NCBI GenBank assembly: GCA_002364615.1
Contig: DEYP01000016.1
Coordinates: 1 to 64,000, forward strand
From: Arsukibacterium sp. UBA3155
GTDB taxonomy: Bacteria > Pseudomonadota > Gammaproteobacteria > Enterobacterales > Alteromonadaceae
DNA: 64,000 nt
Reading direction: 5' to 3'
Positions 27,026 through 34,296 of this stretch are shown one piece after another. Every line of letters begins with the position of its first letter. Positions within the stretch are counted from its first letter, which is position 1. The translations under genes were made by a program, and so were the position numbers. The notes beneath the pieces are model-generated. The model worked only from the letters and a program-made list of their open reading frames with translations, was not told the origin of the DNA and did not search any database.

Positions 27026-27622
27026 ATGAAAAAAACAATATCGATTTTAAGTTTAATAGTTTTGTCTGGATGCCAACAAGAAAATAGCAGCTTCGATGTA
27101 AAAGAAGTAGGAAATGCGACTTATTTGATAAATAAAAAAAGCGGTGAGTTGTCGGTTGTTGAAAATGGCAATGTAATTGCATTGCAAGAGTACAAGCTAC
27201 CCGAAAAAAATAAGCTGTCTTTATCTGGTGATTTTGATGAAAAAATTCATTTTGAATTAAAAACAAAATTTATCTTCGATCGAATTTACTACAAACTTAT
27301 ACTAAAGGGATATTCATCAAAAGAACTAAATGATCAAGGGCTTTACATTGATAAAATCGAAGATTTTAATTGGTTTGTTAACGAAATCAAGAATAACGAA
27401 TATGATCAAATTTCTATACAGTTAACTGATAGTGATGGTTTCACATTAAAAGAGGAAGAAATATATTTAGCTAAAAATTATGTTCGATTTAGTGATAAGG
27501 AACATGGGATAACAGGCTTTCAATACGAAGGTAGTTTTTTTATTAATCCTCTAATATTAAATGATGTCACATCATTACGTTATACCTATATGATTAACTC
27601 CCTTAAAAAAGCACCTGAGTAG
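27026..27622 (+). CDS. Putative lipoprotein (element cargo)
   Basis: 198 aa from the ATG at 27026, preceded by AAGGAAG. Lipobox LSGC at residues 13-16 gives a lipidated protein. The mature part looks beta-rich and is not recognised. Together with the upstream exported protein and the small membrane protein it makes a cargo set directed to the cell envelope. The open frame extends 27 codons upstream, but that part lacks a start signal. Confidence 0.65.
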   Translation: MKKTISILSLIVLSGCQQENSSFDVKEVGNATYLINKKSGELSVVENGNVIALQEYKLPEKNKLSLSGDFDEKIHFELKTKFIFDRIYYKLILKGYSSKELNDQGLYIDKIEDFNWFVNEIKNNEYDQISIQLTDSDGFTLKEEEIYLAKNYVRFSDKEHGITGFQYEGSFFINPLILNDVTSLRYTYMINSLKKAPE

Positions 27623-27737
27623 ATATTGATAACATTATTTAAATAAAACTAACGCCTGCGTGGTCTTCAATACTTCTAGCGAGAATAAAGTTTGCGTTAT
27701 GATTTTAGAAGGCTCTAGGTTTAAGTGCGAGTTCGTA

Positions 27738-27775
27738 CATACATCAGCCCCCTTAAAAGGGGGGCTGTATGTATG
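27738..27775. terminator. Strong hairpin between convergent cargo and replication genes
   Basis: CATACAT plus CAGCCCCC on the left (27738-27752) pairs with GGGGGCTG plus TATGTATG on the right (ending at 27775), loop TTAAAA. It sits between the end of the lipoprotein gene and the end of the RepA-like gene, so it probably stops transcription from both sides, although no T-run is present. Confidence 0.65.
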
Positions 27776-27781
27776 GGGCGG

Positions 27782-28807
27782 TTACGCAAGTACTATATAA
27801 TCGTCCGCCGTGATTATTAGCTTTTCGTTAAGTAATTTATTGATAGCTCGTTTGTATGTCGATTGCTGGCTACTTGGTTTCGGTATATCAATTCTCAAAA
27901 CTGAGTAGGCTTCTGTTCTCAAAACACTTTCCAAAACACCTTTTTTACCGTTAAGTGATGGATTAGTTTGAATTGTCGCTGATGGTAAAGATTGTCCTTT
28001 TGAATTTATCATGTCCTTCAGTATATCTAAAATCTGGTCGCTTCTGGACGATTTAGTTGAGCCTAATGTAGTTAATTCAAGAAATGCAGATTCAACACTG
28101 CCGGACACTGAATTAACTGTCAATGGTGATAAGACAAACTGCATTGAGTCTGGTTTTTCAAACTCTTTCATTTTTTTGCAAGTAAGTTCAACACCATGTT
28201 CCTTAGCCTTAAGTTGATACTCACTATCGAGTGATGCTCTTATAGCAGAACTACCTCTGCTATGGCCTTTGTCACCATGCCCCGAGTGATGTATGCAAAG
28301 TACTGCTGCATTGGTCTTTGTCTTAATATAATCAAGATTCTTGATGAACAAACCAATATCTTTAGATGAGTTTTCGTCACCATCACCTAAGTTGCGATGC
28401 AATGTATCAACAACAATCAGCACTGGTCGAATGGAAAGATCATTAATCTCTTTTAATACTTCACCAACAGAATCTGCGCTAATAATTTCAGCTGGTTTTG
28501 ATGATACATAAATGCCTTGTTGGTTCATGCTGTACTTAGACTCAAGCGCTGTGAAGCGCTTCTGAATCCCACTGAATCCTTCACCAGCAAGGTATATCAC
28601 ATCACCTTTAAATGTGCAGTTCCCATACCAGTCAAGGCCATTGCTAATGCAAAAGGCCAATTCCATAGCAAGAAAGGATTTATACGTTCCTGGCTCACCG
28701 AACACCATGTTTAAACTGCCTTTCTCTAAAAAGTTCTCAACTAACCAGTTTACTTGGTACACCTGTGACATGATTGTTGATAGGGGGGTTAAGATCAGTT
28801 TATTCAT
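27782..28807 (-). CDS. RepA-like AAA ATPase (AAA_25 type)
   Basis: 341 aa hexameric helicase-type ATPase of the RecA/RepA fold. Walker A GEPGTYKS lies at residues 37-44, Walker B VLIVVDT at about 130, then the IHHSGHGDKGHSRGSSA sensor region typical of RSF1010 RepA-like proteins. The C-terminal 80 residues look like a winged helix. Such ATPases are common replication or maintenance proteins of satellites and integrative elements. It overlaps the upstream HTH gene by 8 bp. Initiation could also be at Met13. Confidence 0.85.
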   Translation of the reverse strand: MNKLILTPLSTIMSQVYQVNWLVENFLEKGSLNMVFGEPGTYKSFLAMELAFCISNGLDWYGNCTFKGDVIYLAGEGFSGIQKRFTALESKYSMNQQGIYVSSKPAEIISADSVGEVLKEINDLSIRPVLIVVDTLHRNLGDGDENSSKDIGLFIKNLDYIKTKTNAAVLCIHHSGHGDKGHSRGSSAIRASLDSEYQLKAKEHGVELTCKKMKEFEKPDSMQFVLSPLTVNSVSGSVESAFLELTTLGSTKSSRSDQILDILKDMINSKGQSLPSATIQTNPSLNGKKGVLESVLRTEAYSVLRIDIPKPSSQQSTYKRAINKLLNEKLIITADDYIVLA

Positions 28808-29036
28808 CAGACCACCCCACTAGAGTGTAAAATGCTGTACGTTTTTTAAGAACTCCAAAGTTATCAACGCATGGTTTCTCAACTTTGGTTATGTCAGCGC
28901 CCAGACTTTTAAGTTGTCCGATTATCTGAGAGGGATTTCTGATACTTTTCGACAAGATATCGTAGGTACTGACTGATTTGTTGTTAATCAGTAACTGATA
29001 AACCTTTGTTTGCTGTACAGTTAAAGTAATTTGCAT
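28800..29036 (-). CDS. Small winged-helix protein
   Basis: 78 aa from the ATG at 29036, which has AAGGAA 6 nt upstream. The sequence (LTVQQTKVYQLLINNKSVSTYDI) is of the helix-turn-helix type often found in phage-related elements. It overlaps the following RepA-like gene, so the two are translationally coupled and it may help load or regulate that ATPase. Confidence 0.7.
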   Translation of the reverse strand: MQITLTVQQTKVYQLLINNKSVSTYDILSKSIRNPSQIIGQLKSLGADITKVEKPCVDNFGVLKKRTAFYTLVGWSDE

Positions 29037-29063
29037 AAACAATTCCTTATATATTATTAAGGT

Positions 29064-29154
29064 TTGCCAGCAAAATGCGGGAAGAGCTATACTGTGATTG
29101 CTCAGAAAACAGAAGAACCCATACCGCTTTTAGTTGGCTGTGTGGGTTTTTTTT
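29064..29154 (+). ncRNA. Candidate small counter-transcript with its own promoter and terminator
   Basis: On the plus strand TTGCCA (29064-29069), an 18-nt spacer and TATACT (29088-29093) make a good sigma70 promoter. A hairpin AACCCA (29116-29121) with TGGGTT (29143-29148), followed by TTTTTT, ends the unit at 29154. A transcript of about 55 nt (from about 29100) would run opposite to the AlpA-HTH-RepA genes, antisense to their intergenic leader. P4 satellites use a short RNA to control their replication operon; the analogy is inference. Confidence 0.45.
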
Positions 29155-29347
29155 ATTTTCTGTTTGCAACTCTGCTGCTAATCCAGTCATTCACCTCTGA
29201 AAGAAGCCAAGCTGAAGCTGTGCCACCTTCAACCAGTTTTACTCGTTTCGGGAAATTGCCTGAATTTGAAAGTTGATAAAGATAGCTTTTTGATAAGCCA
29301 GTTAAGTTAATTACTTCACGGATTCTGATTAAACGATTATCTGACAT
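29153..29347 (-). CDS. AlpA-family regulator
   Basis: 64 aa MerR/excisionase-like helix-turn-helix protein: IRIREVINLTGLSKSYLYQL followed by the FPKRVKL wing is the AlpA signature. AGAGGAG precedes the ATG. In P4-like elements AlpA activates the integrase or acts as excisionase. It lies between the integrase cluster and the RepA cluster. Confidence 0.9.
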   Translation of the reverse strand: MSDNRLIRIREVINLTGLSKSYLYQLSNSGNFPKRVKLVEGGTASAWLLSEVNDWISSRVANRK

Positions 29348-29440
29348 TGGGTTACTCCTCTAATACTGGACAGAGCAAAGGATAAAGGCCAATGTTGAGT
29401 ACTAAAACCAATACAACCAGTAATACTGGTTGTGAGTAAA

Positions 29441-30103
29441 TTACTGGTTTTTTAAAGATTTTTTGAAGTGGTTTAGGGTTTTAGTGTAAAAGTTTTCTAT
29501 TATTTTATCAGAATCGCTAAAATCGAAATCAGCAGGACTGATCTGCGACCATTCTCGCCAATAATGGCGGTGTGTCCATTTAAGTTTATGGTAGTGATTA
29601 TCTACATCTGCTATAGAGTTTAAACTTAGTTGCTTCTGTTGATCTTCATACCACTGTGTCGCTGTAATTAATTGTCGTTCAGGTTTCTTTAGTTTGGGAG
29701 CTTTTGGTTGGCTTGATTGCACAGTATTACTTCCATCAAGCAAGCTAATGGTTAAATGTCTTACTACATAGCCAAATATAGATTCTTTAATAAAATGAAG
29801 AATTTTACCATTTTCATTTACAGCATACTGAATGGTTAAGTCAGTATCAATTTGTTTATAGGGTAAGTCAGCTAAAGTGATAAATAGTTTAGTACCTTTA
29901 GGTATTGTTATTGGATTAGCATTAGTTAAGCTTGAGTGATTGTTTAATTCTTTAATGTTGTAATTATTTACTACAGTAACTTCTAATTCAGTAGTGGTAG
30001 TGAAACAAAGAGTATCTTTGTTGCTCACAATCTTAGCTAACTCAAGTTGTAGATACGTAACAATATTATCTACATTAGCATTTGCCTTAATTAGTGGTTT
30101 CAA
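29441..30103 (-). CDS. Unknown protein coupled to the integrase
   Basis: 220 aa, not recognised. The start is TTG at 30103, immediately after the integrase TAA; AGAGGA lies 6 nt upstream inside the integrase gene, so translation is coupled. N-terminal half is beta-rich; the C-terminal part (about 140-220) is basic and aromatic (KLKWTHRHYWREWSQI). The position directly behind the integrase suggests a role in the element's own cycle, but this is inference. Confidence 0.65.
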   Translation of the reverse strand: MKPLIKANANVDNIVTYLQLELAKIVSNKDTLCFTTTTELEVTVVNNYNIKELNNHSSLTNANPITIPKGTKLFITLADLPYKQIDTDLTIQYAVNENGKILHFIKESIFGYVVRHLTISLLDGSNTVQSSQPKAPKLKKPERQLITATQWYEDQQKQLSLNSIADVDNHYHKLKWTHRHYWREWSQISPADFDFSDSDKIIENFYTKTLNHFKKSLKNQ

Positions 30104-31318
30104 TTAAGTTCCTCTTAACTGCTCTAAGTAATCCGCCCATGCCTGCATCATCTCTTTCCGTTTTTCCATCAACTGTGCTTTGTTGTAGGTCGCTCTGATC
30201 CGGTCTTTGTTCATATGAGCTAACTGTAACTCGATTACGTCAGGATCAAAGCCAAGTTCATTTAAGAAGGTACTGGCAGTATGCCTGAAACCATGTGAAG
30301 TCATAAAGCCTGAACCATAGGGTTTATTGGTTTCAGGGTTAATAATCCGCTGTAACGCGCTATTGGTTGTACTTTCACTTATTGGCTTGTTATTAATACT
30401 TCTGGCAGCAATAAAAACATACTCTAAGTGGCCTGTAACGGGCTTTAACTCTTCTAATAGCTTTATCGCCTGGCTGGCTAGTGGTACTTGCAATGGCTTT
30501 CTGGTTTTAAGTTGGGAAGCAGGTAAGTCGATCATCTGATTGTCAAAATCAATGTACTCCCATTTTAAAAACCTTATGTTGTGAGGTCTTAAAAACAGTA
30601 ACGGCATCAGCTTAAGTGCCTGTGTAACGACAAAGTCTTGCCTTTGGCTTGGTTGGTGTATTTGTTTAATCAGATAACTTAGCTCTTCTGGTTTGGTTAT
30701 GTGGGCAAAGTTCTTTTTAGCCAGTTTATCAGGCGCAGGTAATAGCTCTGCCAGATTTGCCGCAGGATTGTTTTCAACTAAACCAAGGATAAGAATATCG
30801 TTATAGATTTGCCTTAATACGCCAGCTAGTCGTCTTGCTGTCTCTTTTGCACCTCGTTGGCTAACTTTCATTATTATCTTTAATAAGTCAGCGGTACTGT
30901 AATCATCAACTGGTTTTTTATCTAAGTCGGGTAATAAGTTTTTCTGGATACGCTGAACAAGATCATCTTCAGTAGTTTTAGCTAAATTTTTACGCTTTAA
31001 CCATTGGGTCATGTAGTAACTGAACCGTTTAGTTTCTTTTTCTTGGCTTACTCTGCGCTCTTCCTTGATAGTAATTGGCGCTATACCTTTTGCTACCATT
31101 TCGCGGGCTTTACGGTGTTCTTCTCTGGCGTCTTTAAGTGAGAACTCGGGATACGAACCAATGGTGTAAGTACCACGTTCACCATTAAGACGATAATCGT
31201 ATTTAAAGCACTTATAGCCAGTTGGTTTTATTTGCAGGTATAAACCACCACCATCGGTTAGCTTATACATTTTGTCTTTTGGTTTAGCATTGGTTACAGC
31301 GGTATGAGTTAGAGCCAT
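30104..31318 (-). CDS. P4-type tyrosine integrase
   Basis: 404 aa from the ATG at 31318. The N-terminal DUF4102 arm-binding domain (LTDGGGLYLQIKPTGYKCF) is typical of tRNA-site integrases; a SAM-like core-binding domain spans about 95-190. The catalytic domain shows Arg in FLRPHNIRFLKW, HGFRHTAS, and the nucleophilic Tyr in IRATYNKAQ. It should recombine the att repeats at 24136 and 31474. The frame continues 13 codons upstream, which I exclude. Confidence 0.93.
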   Translation of the reverse strand: MALTHTAVTNAKPKDKMYKLTDGGGLYLQIKPTGYKCFKYDYRLNGERGTYTIGSYPEFSLKDAREEHRKAREMVAKGIAPITIKEERRVSQEKETKRFSYYMTQWLKRKNLAKTTEDDLVQRIQKNLLPDLDKKPVDDYSTADLLKIIMKVSQRGAKETARRLAGVLRQIYNDILILGLVENNPAANLAELLPAPDKLAKKNFAHITKPEELSYLIKQIHQPSQRQDFVVTQALKLMPLLFLRPHNIRFLKWEYIDFDNQMIDLPASQLKTRKPLQVPLASQAIKLLEELKPVTGHLEYVFIAARSINNKPISESTTNSALQRIINPETNKPYGSGFMTSHGFRHTASTFLNELGFDPDVIELQLAHMNKDRIRATYNKAQLMEKRKEMMQAWADYLEQLRGT

Positions 31319-31395
31319 CCTGAAAATCCTTTTGCGAACCGTCAACGGAACCGTCAATTTGTAAGGTTAGTATAACTCGGCATGGACTGCCTTGG

Positions 31396-31434
31396 AAATA
31401 TATTATATAAATAACAGTGATTTATATTATATTT
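31396..31434. promoter_or_regulatory. AT-rich inverted repeat upstream of the integrase
   Basis: Arms AAATATATTATATAAAT and ATTTATATTATATTT flank a 7-nt centre (AACAGTG), 80-115 bp upstream of the integrase start and 40 bp from the right att core. This is where integrase or AlpA arm sites or the int promoter would be expected. Confidence 0.4.
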
Positions 31435-31473
31435 ATGGATTGCTTCAGACGCTATGAATCATAGTTCTACGCT

Positions 31474-31487
31474 CTCTCTCTCCGCCA
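31474..31487 (+). repeat. attR core
   Basis: Right copy of the 14-bp direct repeat of the tRNA-Ser 3' end. It is followed by ATTAAATGAAAAAGG, similar to the sequence after the left copy, so the recombined region extends past the tRNA end. Confidence 0.75.
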
Positions 31488-31500
31488 ATTAAATGAAAAA

Positions 31501-31528
31501 GGCCCACGCCAAAAGCGTGGGCCTTTTT
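31501..31528. terminator. Original tRNA-Ser terminator, displaced by the element
   Basis: GGCCCACGC (31501-31509) and GCGTGGGCC (31515-31523) form a perfect 9-bp stem, with A-run before and T-run after, so it works in both directions. By position relative to attR it is the terminator the tRNA had before integration. Confidence 0.8.
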
Positions 31529-31702
31529 CATTTAAGCGTCGAGACGAGGTCTTGACGAGAACCCTTTGGTTCGACAAATTCGCCGGGAGCGAGTTTGGAC
31601 GCACTTTAGTGCGGCCCGCAGGGCCAGCGCCATGGATGGTGCTGGCAATCCCGACTCTCGGCCTACTGCATGGGCCTTTTTCATTTAAGCGTCGAGATGA
31701 GG
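31518..31702. repeat. 32-nt direct repeat flanking three consecutive hairpins
   Basis: The 32-nt sequence at 31518-31549 recurs at 31671-31702 with one mismatch (starts TGGGCCTTTTTCATTTAAGC). Between them lie three adjacent stem-loops: GCACT/AGTGC (31601-31612), GGCCC/GGGCC (31613-31625) and CCAGCGCCAT/ATGGTGCTGG (31624-31645). This looks like a duplicated terminator region carrying a structured insert of REP or tRNA-scar type. No gene is present. Confidence 0.55.
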
Positions 31703-31730
31703 ATTTGGTTCGAACCCTTAGTTCGACAAC

Positions 31731-31982
31731 TTACTTACCTTTCTTGCCGGTGTTATCCACCACAATCTTCACCCGCTCATGCGGCATATATTCTTCCGGT
31801 TCATCAGGAAAGGCTTCGGCATCGGTATTAGTCATACTCTCGATGCTACCAGACAAAACACCGAATTCATCTTCTAACTCGGGTACATTCTCCAATTCTT
31901 TAAAACGTTTGGCGATATAGTCGCCAAGCCATTTATCAAATTCTGGTGTACCAGGTTCTGGTCTGTCTGTTTGCTTTTTCAT
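31731..31982 (-). CDS. Small acidic hypothetical protein after the GNAT gene
   Basis: 83 aa, acidic, soluble, not recognised. Its ATG at 31982 overlaps the original TGA stop of the interrupted GNAT gene (ATGA), so the two formed a coupled pair. With the GNAT frame now closed 200 bp earlier, coupled translation may be lost. Confidence 0.6.
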   Translation of the reverse strand: MKKQTDRPEPGTPEFDKWLGDYIAKRFKELENVPELEDEFGVLSGSIESMTNTDAEAFPDEPEEYMPHERVKIVVDNTGKKGK

Positions 31983-32509
31983 ATCAGGTCCTTAGTGCAA
32001 AAGTCACTTTTGCCACCAACGTATAAATAGCCAAGTGACTCATAATGTGACCTAACTTTATTATTAATCGGGTTCATAATTCGGACTTGTTGCGCTCCTA
32101 TGCTAATAGCATAGGCTTCTGCCGCGATTACAGTTAATTGCGCCGTATTTCCTGTTAGAGGCGTCTTCTCCGGAGAAGATTAAATCATATCCAGTCGCAG
32201 TTTTCCTGCGCCCCAGGTTGGCCGGCCCAACGATGCGCTACACAACATGCTATGAAACCAAATCGCCAGCTCAAAACGCTTAGGGTAAATGGCGGCATAG
32301 CGGCTGGTCCATTGTGGCCAGGACCACATTACTCGGCGATTAGGGTGGGTTTCCCACCTCGATAATTGCGCTATGGTTCTACCGGTAATATCTTCAAGTT
32401 TTACTGATTCCTGCAAACGTAAGGGCATCTTTGATACTGCCTGCGCGCGGCTTTGCTCCCTTAACTGAGCATAAGTAATATCGGCTAACTGGTGGCTTGG
32501 CTGCTTCAT
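31979..32509 (-). pseudogene. GNAT-family acetyltransferase interrupted by an in-frame TAA
   Basis: Codons 1-109 read as the N-terminal part of a GNAT-type protein (ending GRPTWGAGKLRLDMI). A TAA at 32180-32182 follows, and then the same frame continues without any shift for 66 codons to a TGA at 31979. That second part is plainly the acetyltransferase C-terminal half, with RIMNPINNKVRSHYESLGY as the conserved acetyl-CoA/C-terminal motif. The family normally has Glu at the TAA position by my recollection, so one G-to-T change would explain it. The downstream gene still overlaps the distal stop. A sequencing error or readthrough is the alternative. Confidence 0.8.
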
Positions 32510-32629
32510 ATTGCATCCTTGTAATTTAAAGTTAAAAAATAGTAACTTTTAAGGGGGCGCCGAGCAAGTAGAAACTTAAGCACAATGGTTAGCAAATAAT
32601 GGCTAATCATCATACAGATATGTGTACAC

Positions 32630-32938
32630 ATGAATAAAAAAAGCCTGAGTGAGCGCGATATATGCTCCAAGTTTATTAGCCAGGCACTTGTAAATGCGGG
32701 ACGGGACATGCGTAAACAAGTCCGTGGAGAGGTCGGTTTTACGGATGGACGTATTTATGTCAAAGGCAATCTAACCACCCTTGGTAAATGTAAGCGCGCT
32801 GACTACAGTCTTTGTTACAAACCTAATGTCCCAGTAACAATTATCGAAGCAGAGATTAATAACCATTCTGTAATAGCGGTATTCAGTTGCTGCTTTTCAG
32901 GCAGTAAAAATTTCACTGGCAATGCTAGCAACTTCTGA
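32630..32938 (+). pseudogene. Truncated N-terminus of type I restriction subunit HsdR
   Basis: 102-codon frame. Residues 1-78 resemble the N-terminal nuclease domain of HsdR proteins (SLSERDICSKFISQALVNAG, then EVGFTDGRIYVKG, then KRADYSLCYKPNVPVTIIEA). The PD-(D/E)xK motif should read IEAK but here reads IEAE, so the catalytic Lys is lost. After residue 80 the match ends; a short segment GIQLL in another frame suggests a frameshift before the deletion. No hsdM or hsdS is nearby. A remnant of a lost restriction system. Confidence 0.7.
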
Positions 32939-33053
32939 AACATGAACTATATTCAGAACGAAGCAAGGTGGTACCTAAAATAGGTATATGTACTATAGCT
33001 AAAGTCTGTGCTGCTTAAAGTAAAAATGTTTAATCTTCTTTGGAGTATTCATT

Positions 33054-33425
33054 TTGGAAAAGCTGGAAGAATATTTGAACAACATTATCTATAGGCAAGA
33101 ACAACTGGCCAAAACCATGTTGATTTTAGTTGTTTCAATGGTTGTTGTAGCAGCTTTATTTCTAGTAATTATTTTAACTAGTTACGATGATCATAGTTTT
33201 GTTGGTTCGCTTGCAGTCTCCATTTCTGGTTTCATTGTTTCAGTGTTATTGGTCGGCGTTTTTGTAATTATTCGCATTCATTGCTGTATGAATGGTTGTG
33301 ATTTAATAAAGGTAAGACTGTCGCAAGGAGGACTTATAGCCGCAGAGAAGGCTTTAAATAGCACGTGTTGTATCAAAGATTTTCCTATTGAAAAAATTAA
33401 AACGTTAATACCATCTGGAAAATGA
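33054..33425 (+). CDS. Small two-helix membrane protein of the accessory zone
   Basis: 123 aa starting at TTG (33054), which has GGAG 8 nt upstream. Two hydrophobic helices (about 20-42 and 52-76), then a Cys-rich cytoplasmic tail (IHCCMNGC, STCCIKD). Not recognised. The stop is within a base of the next gene's first ATG, so the pair forms a two-gene unit. AT-rich compared with flanking genes, suggesting transfer. Confidence 0.6.
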   Translation: MEKLEEYLNNIIYRQEQLAKTMLILVVSMVVVAALFLVIILTSYDDHSFVGSLAVSISGFIVSVLLVGVFVIIRIHCCMNGCDLIKVRLSQGGLIAAEKALNSTCCIKDFPIEKIKTLIPSGK

Positions 33426-33427
33426 TT

Positions 33428-34036
33428 ATGGATAAAGAAGCGCTCGCGAATGAATTAAATAGGGTCCAGGAACGTGATAAAAGACACCTTAAAATATTAA
33501 TAGTTGGCTTGTCACTTCTAACTTTTTTTGGGTTTTTTACCGTAGCGTTGCTGATGGATTCTTTGAAAAGTAGATATGAAGCTAAGTTTGAGGATTTTGA
33601 GATAAAAACAGAAAATATAACAAGCAATATGTATACACAACTCGATGTACAGAAGAAAGCGTTTAATGAAATGATTGAGTTGAGAGATGAGATCTTAGAT
33701 AAATTAAATATGGATGTGAGAACTGTAAGTCAAATGAGCAAAGAGGAAATTGATGAGCTTTGGCTAACAGCATATGTGAAGAGCACTAACAATCGTAAAG
33801 ATATTATCGAGATGACTGACCAGGTTGCAGATATGTCTAGTACTATTAAAGAGTTAAAAATATCCTTAGCGCATTTTGAGCAAACCATGGAAAGAGTTAG
33901 TGTGCTAGAGATAGACGCAGAGAACGGTGAAAAAGATCTAAATGGAATTGAAGGAAAATTACAGCAATTGATAGATCGAATTACAGCGTTTGAAAATAAA
34001 TTAGAGCAAAATCTAGTCGTACAAAAAGCTGAATAA
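33428..34036 (+). CDS. Membrane-anchored coiled-coil protein
   Basis: 202 aa. One transmembrane helix (about 23-43: LKILIVGLSLLTFFGFF) and then a long acidic coiled-coil domain (about 48-200) with heptad-like hydrophobic spacing and no catalytic motif. The ATG at 33428 is preferred because the ATG at 33422 is too close to GGA. It follows the two-helix protein directly. The pair could form a membrane complex; function unknown. Confidence 0.65.
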   Translation: MDKEALANELNRVQERDKRHLKILIVGLSLLTFFGFFTVALLMDSLKSRYEAKFEDFEIKTENITSNMYTQLDVQKKAFNEMIELRDEILDKLNMDVRTVSQMSKEEIDELWLTAYVKSTNNRKDIIEMTDQVADMSSTIKELKISLAHFEQTMERVSVLEIDAENGEKDLNGIEGKLQQLIDRITAFENKLEQNLVVQKAE

Positions 34037-34057
34037 CAGAGTGGGTTTTGGCTGCCG

Positions 34058-34120
34058 TTACAAACTTTGTTTTGACGTTCGACCCGTTACAGCATCAAAC
34101 AAGCCTTTCAGTTCAGACAT
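34058..34120 (-). other. Very short frame with strong ribosome site, possible gene remnant
   Basis: AGGAG 5 nt before an ATG at 34120 opens a 20-codon frame (MSELKGLFDAVTGRTSKQSL) closed by TAA. The composition looks like the N-terminus of a real protein, so it may be a truncated gene or a micropeptide. The rest of 34037-34296 shows nothing further. Confidence 0.25.
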
Positions 34121-34296
34121 AGAAACTCCTCTGCTGAACCACACCAATCTAGCTCTGAATGATGACATACGTAATACGCCTGTTATTTAAGATGCGTTTT
34201 CGGGATTAAAAGTAACATTTAGCTGCAAGCAGGCAGGCGGGGCGCATTGCTGTCATCTACACTAAGATTTTTAATGTACTACAAGTAGGAATATTT

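Larger units (their letters stand above)
24136..31487. mobile_element. Integrative element in the 3' end of tRNA-Ser(GGA), about 7.3 kb
   Basis: Bounded by a 14-bp direct repeat of the tRNA 3' end (CTCTCTCTCCGCCA at 24136-24149 and 31474-31487), with similarity continuing a further 15-20 bp to the right of each copy. It carries a P4-type tyrosine integrase whose start lies 156 bp inside the right repeat, an AlpA-type excision/regulator, a small HTH protein and a RepA-like ATPase, plus cargo. The DNA is visibly more AT-rich than the flanking chromosome, strongly so at 25.8-27.7 kb. I see no capsid, relaxase or conjugation genes, so it resembles a phage satellite or minimal integrative element. 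Confidence 0.85.

Noticed and set aside
32180-32182. Programmed readthrough of the TAA in the GNAT gene
   Set aside because: TAA is the stop least prone to readthrough and I see no stimulatory structure; a nonsense mutation is the simpler explanation, although it is not excluded.
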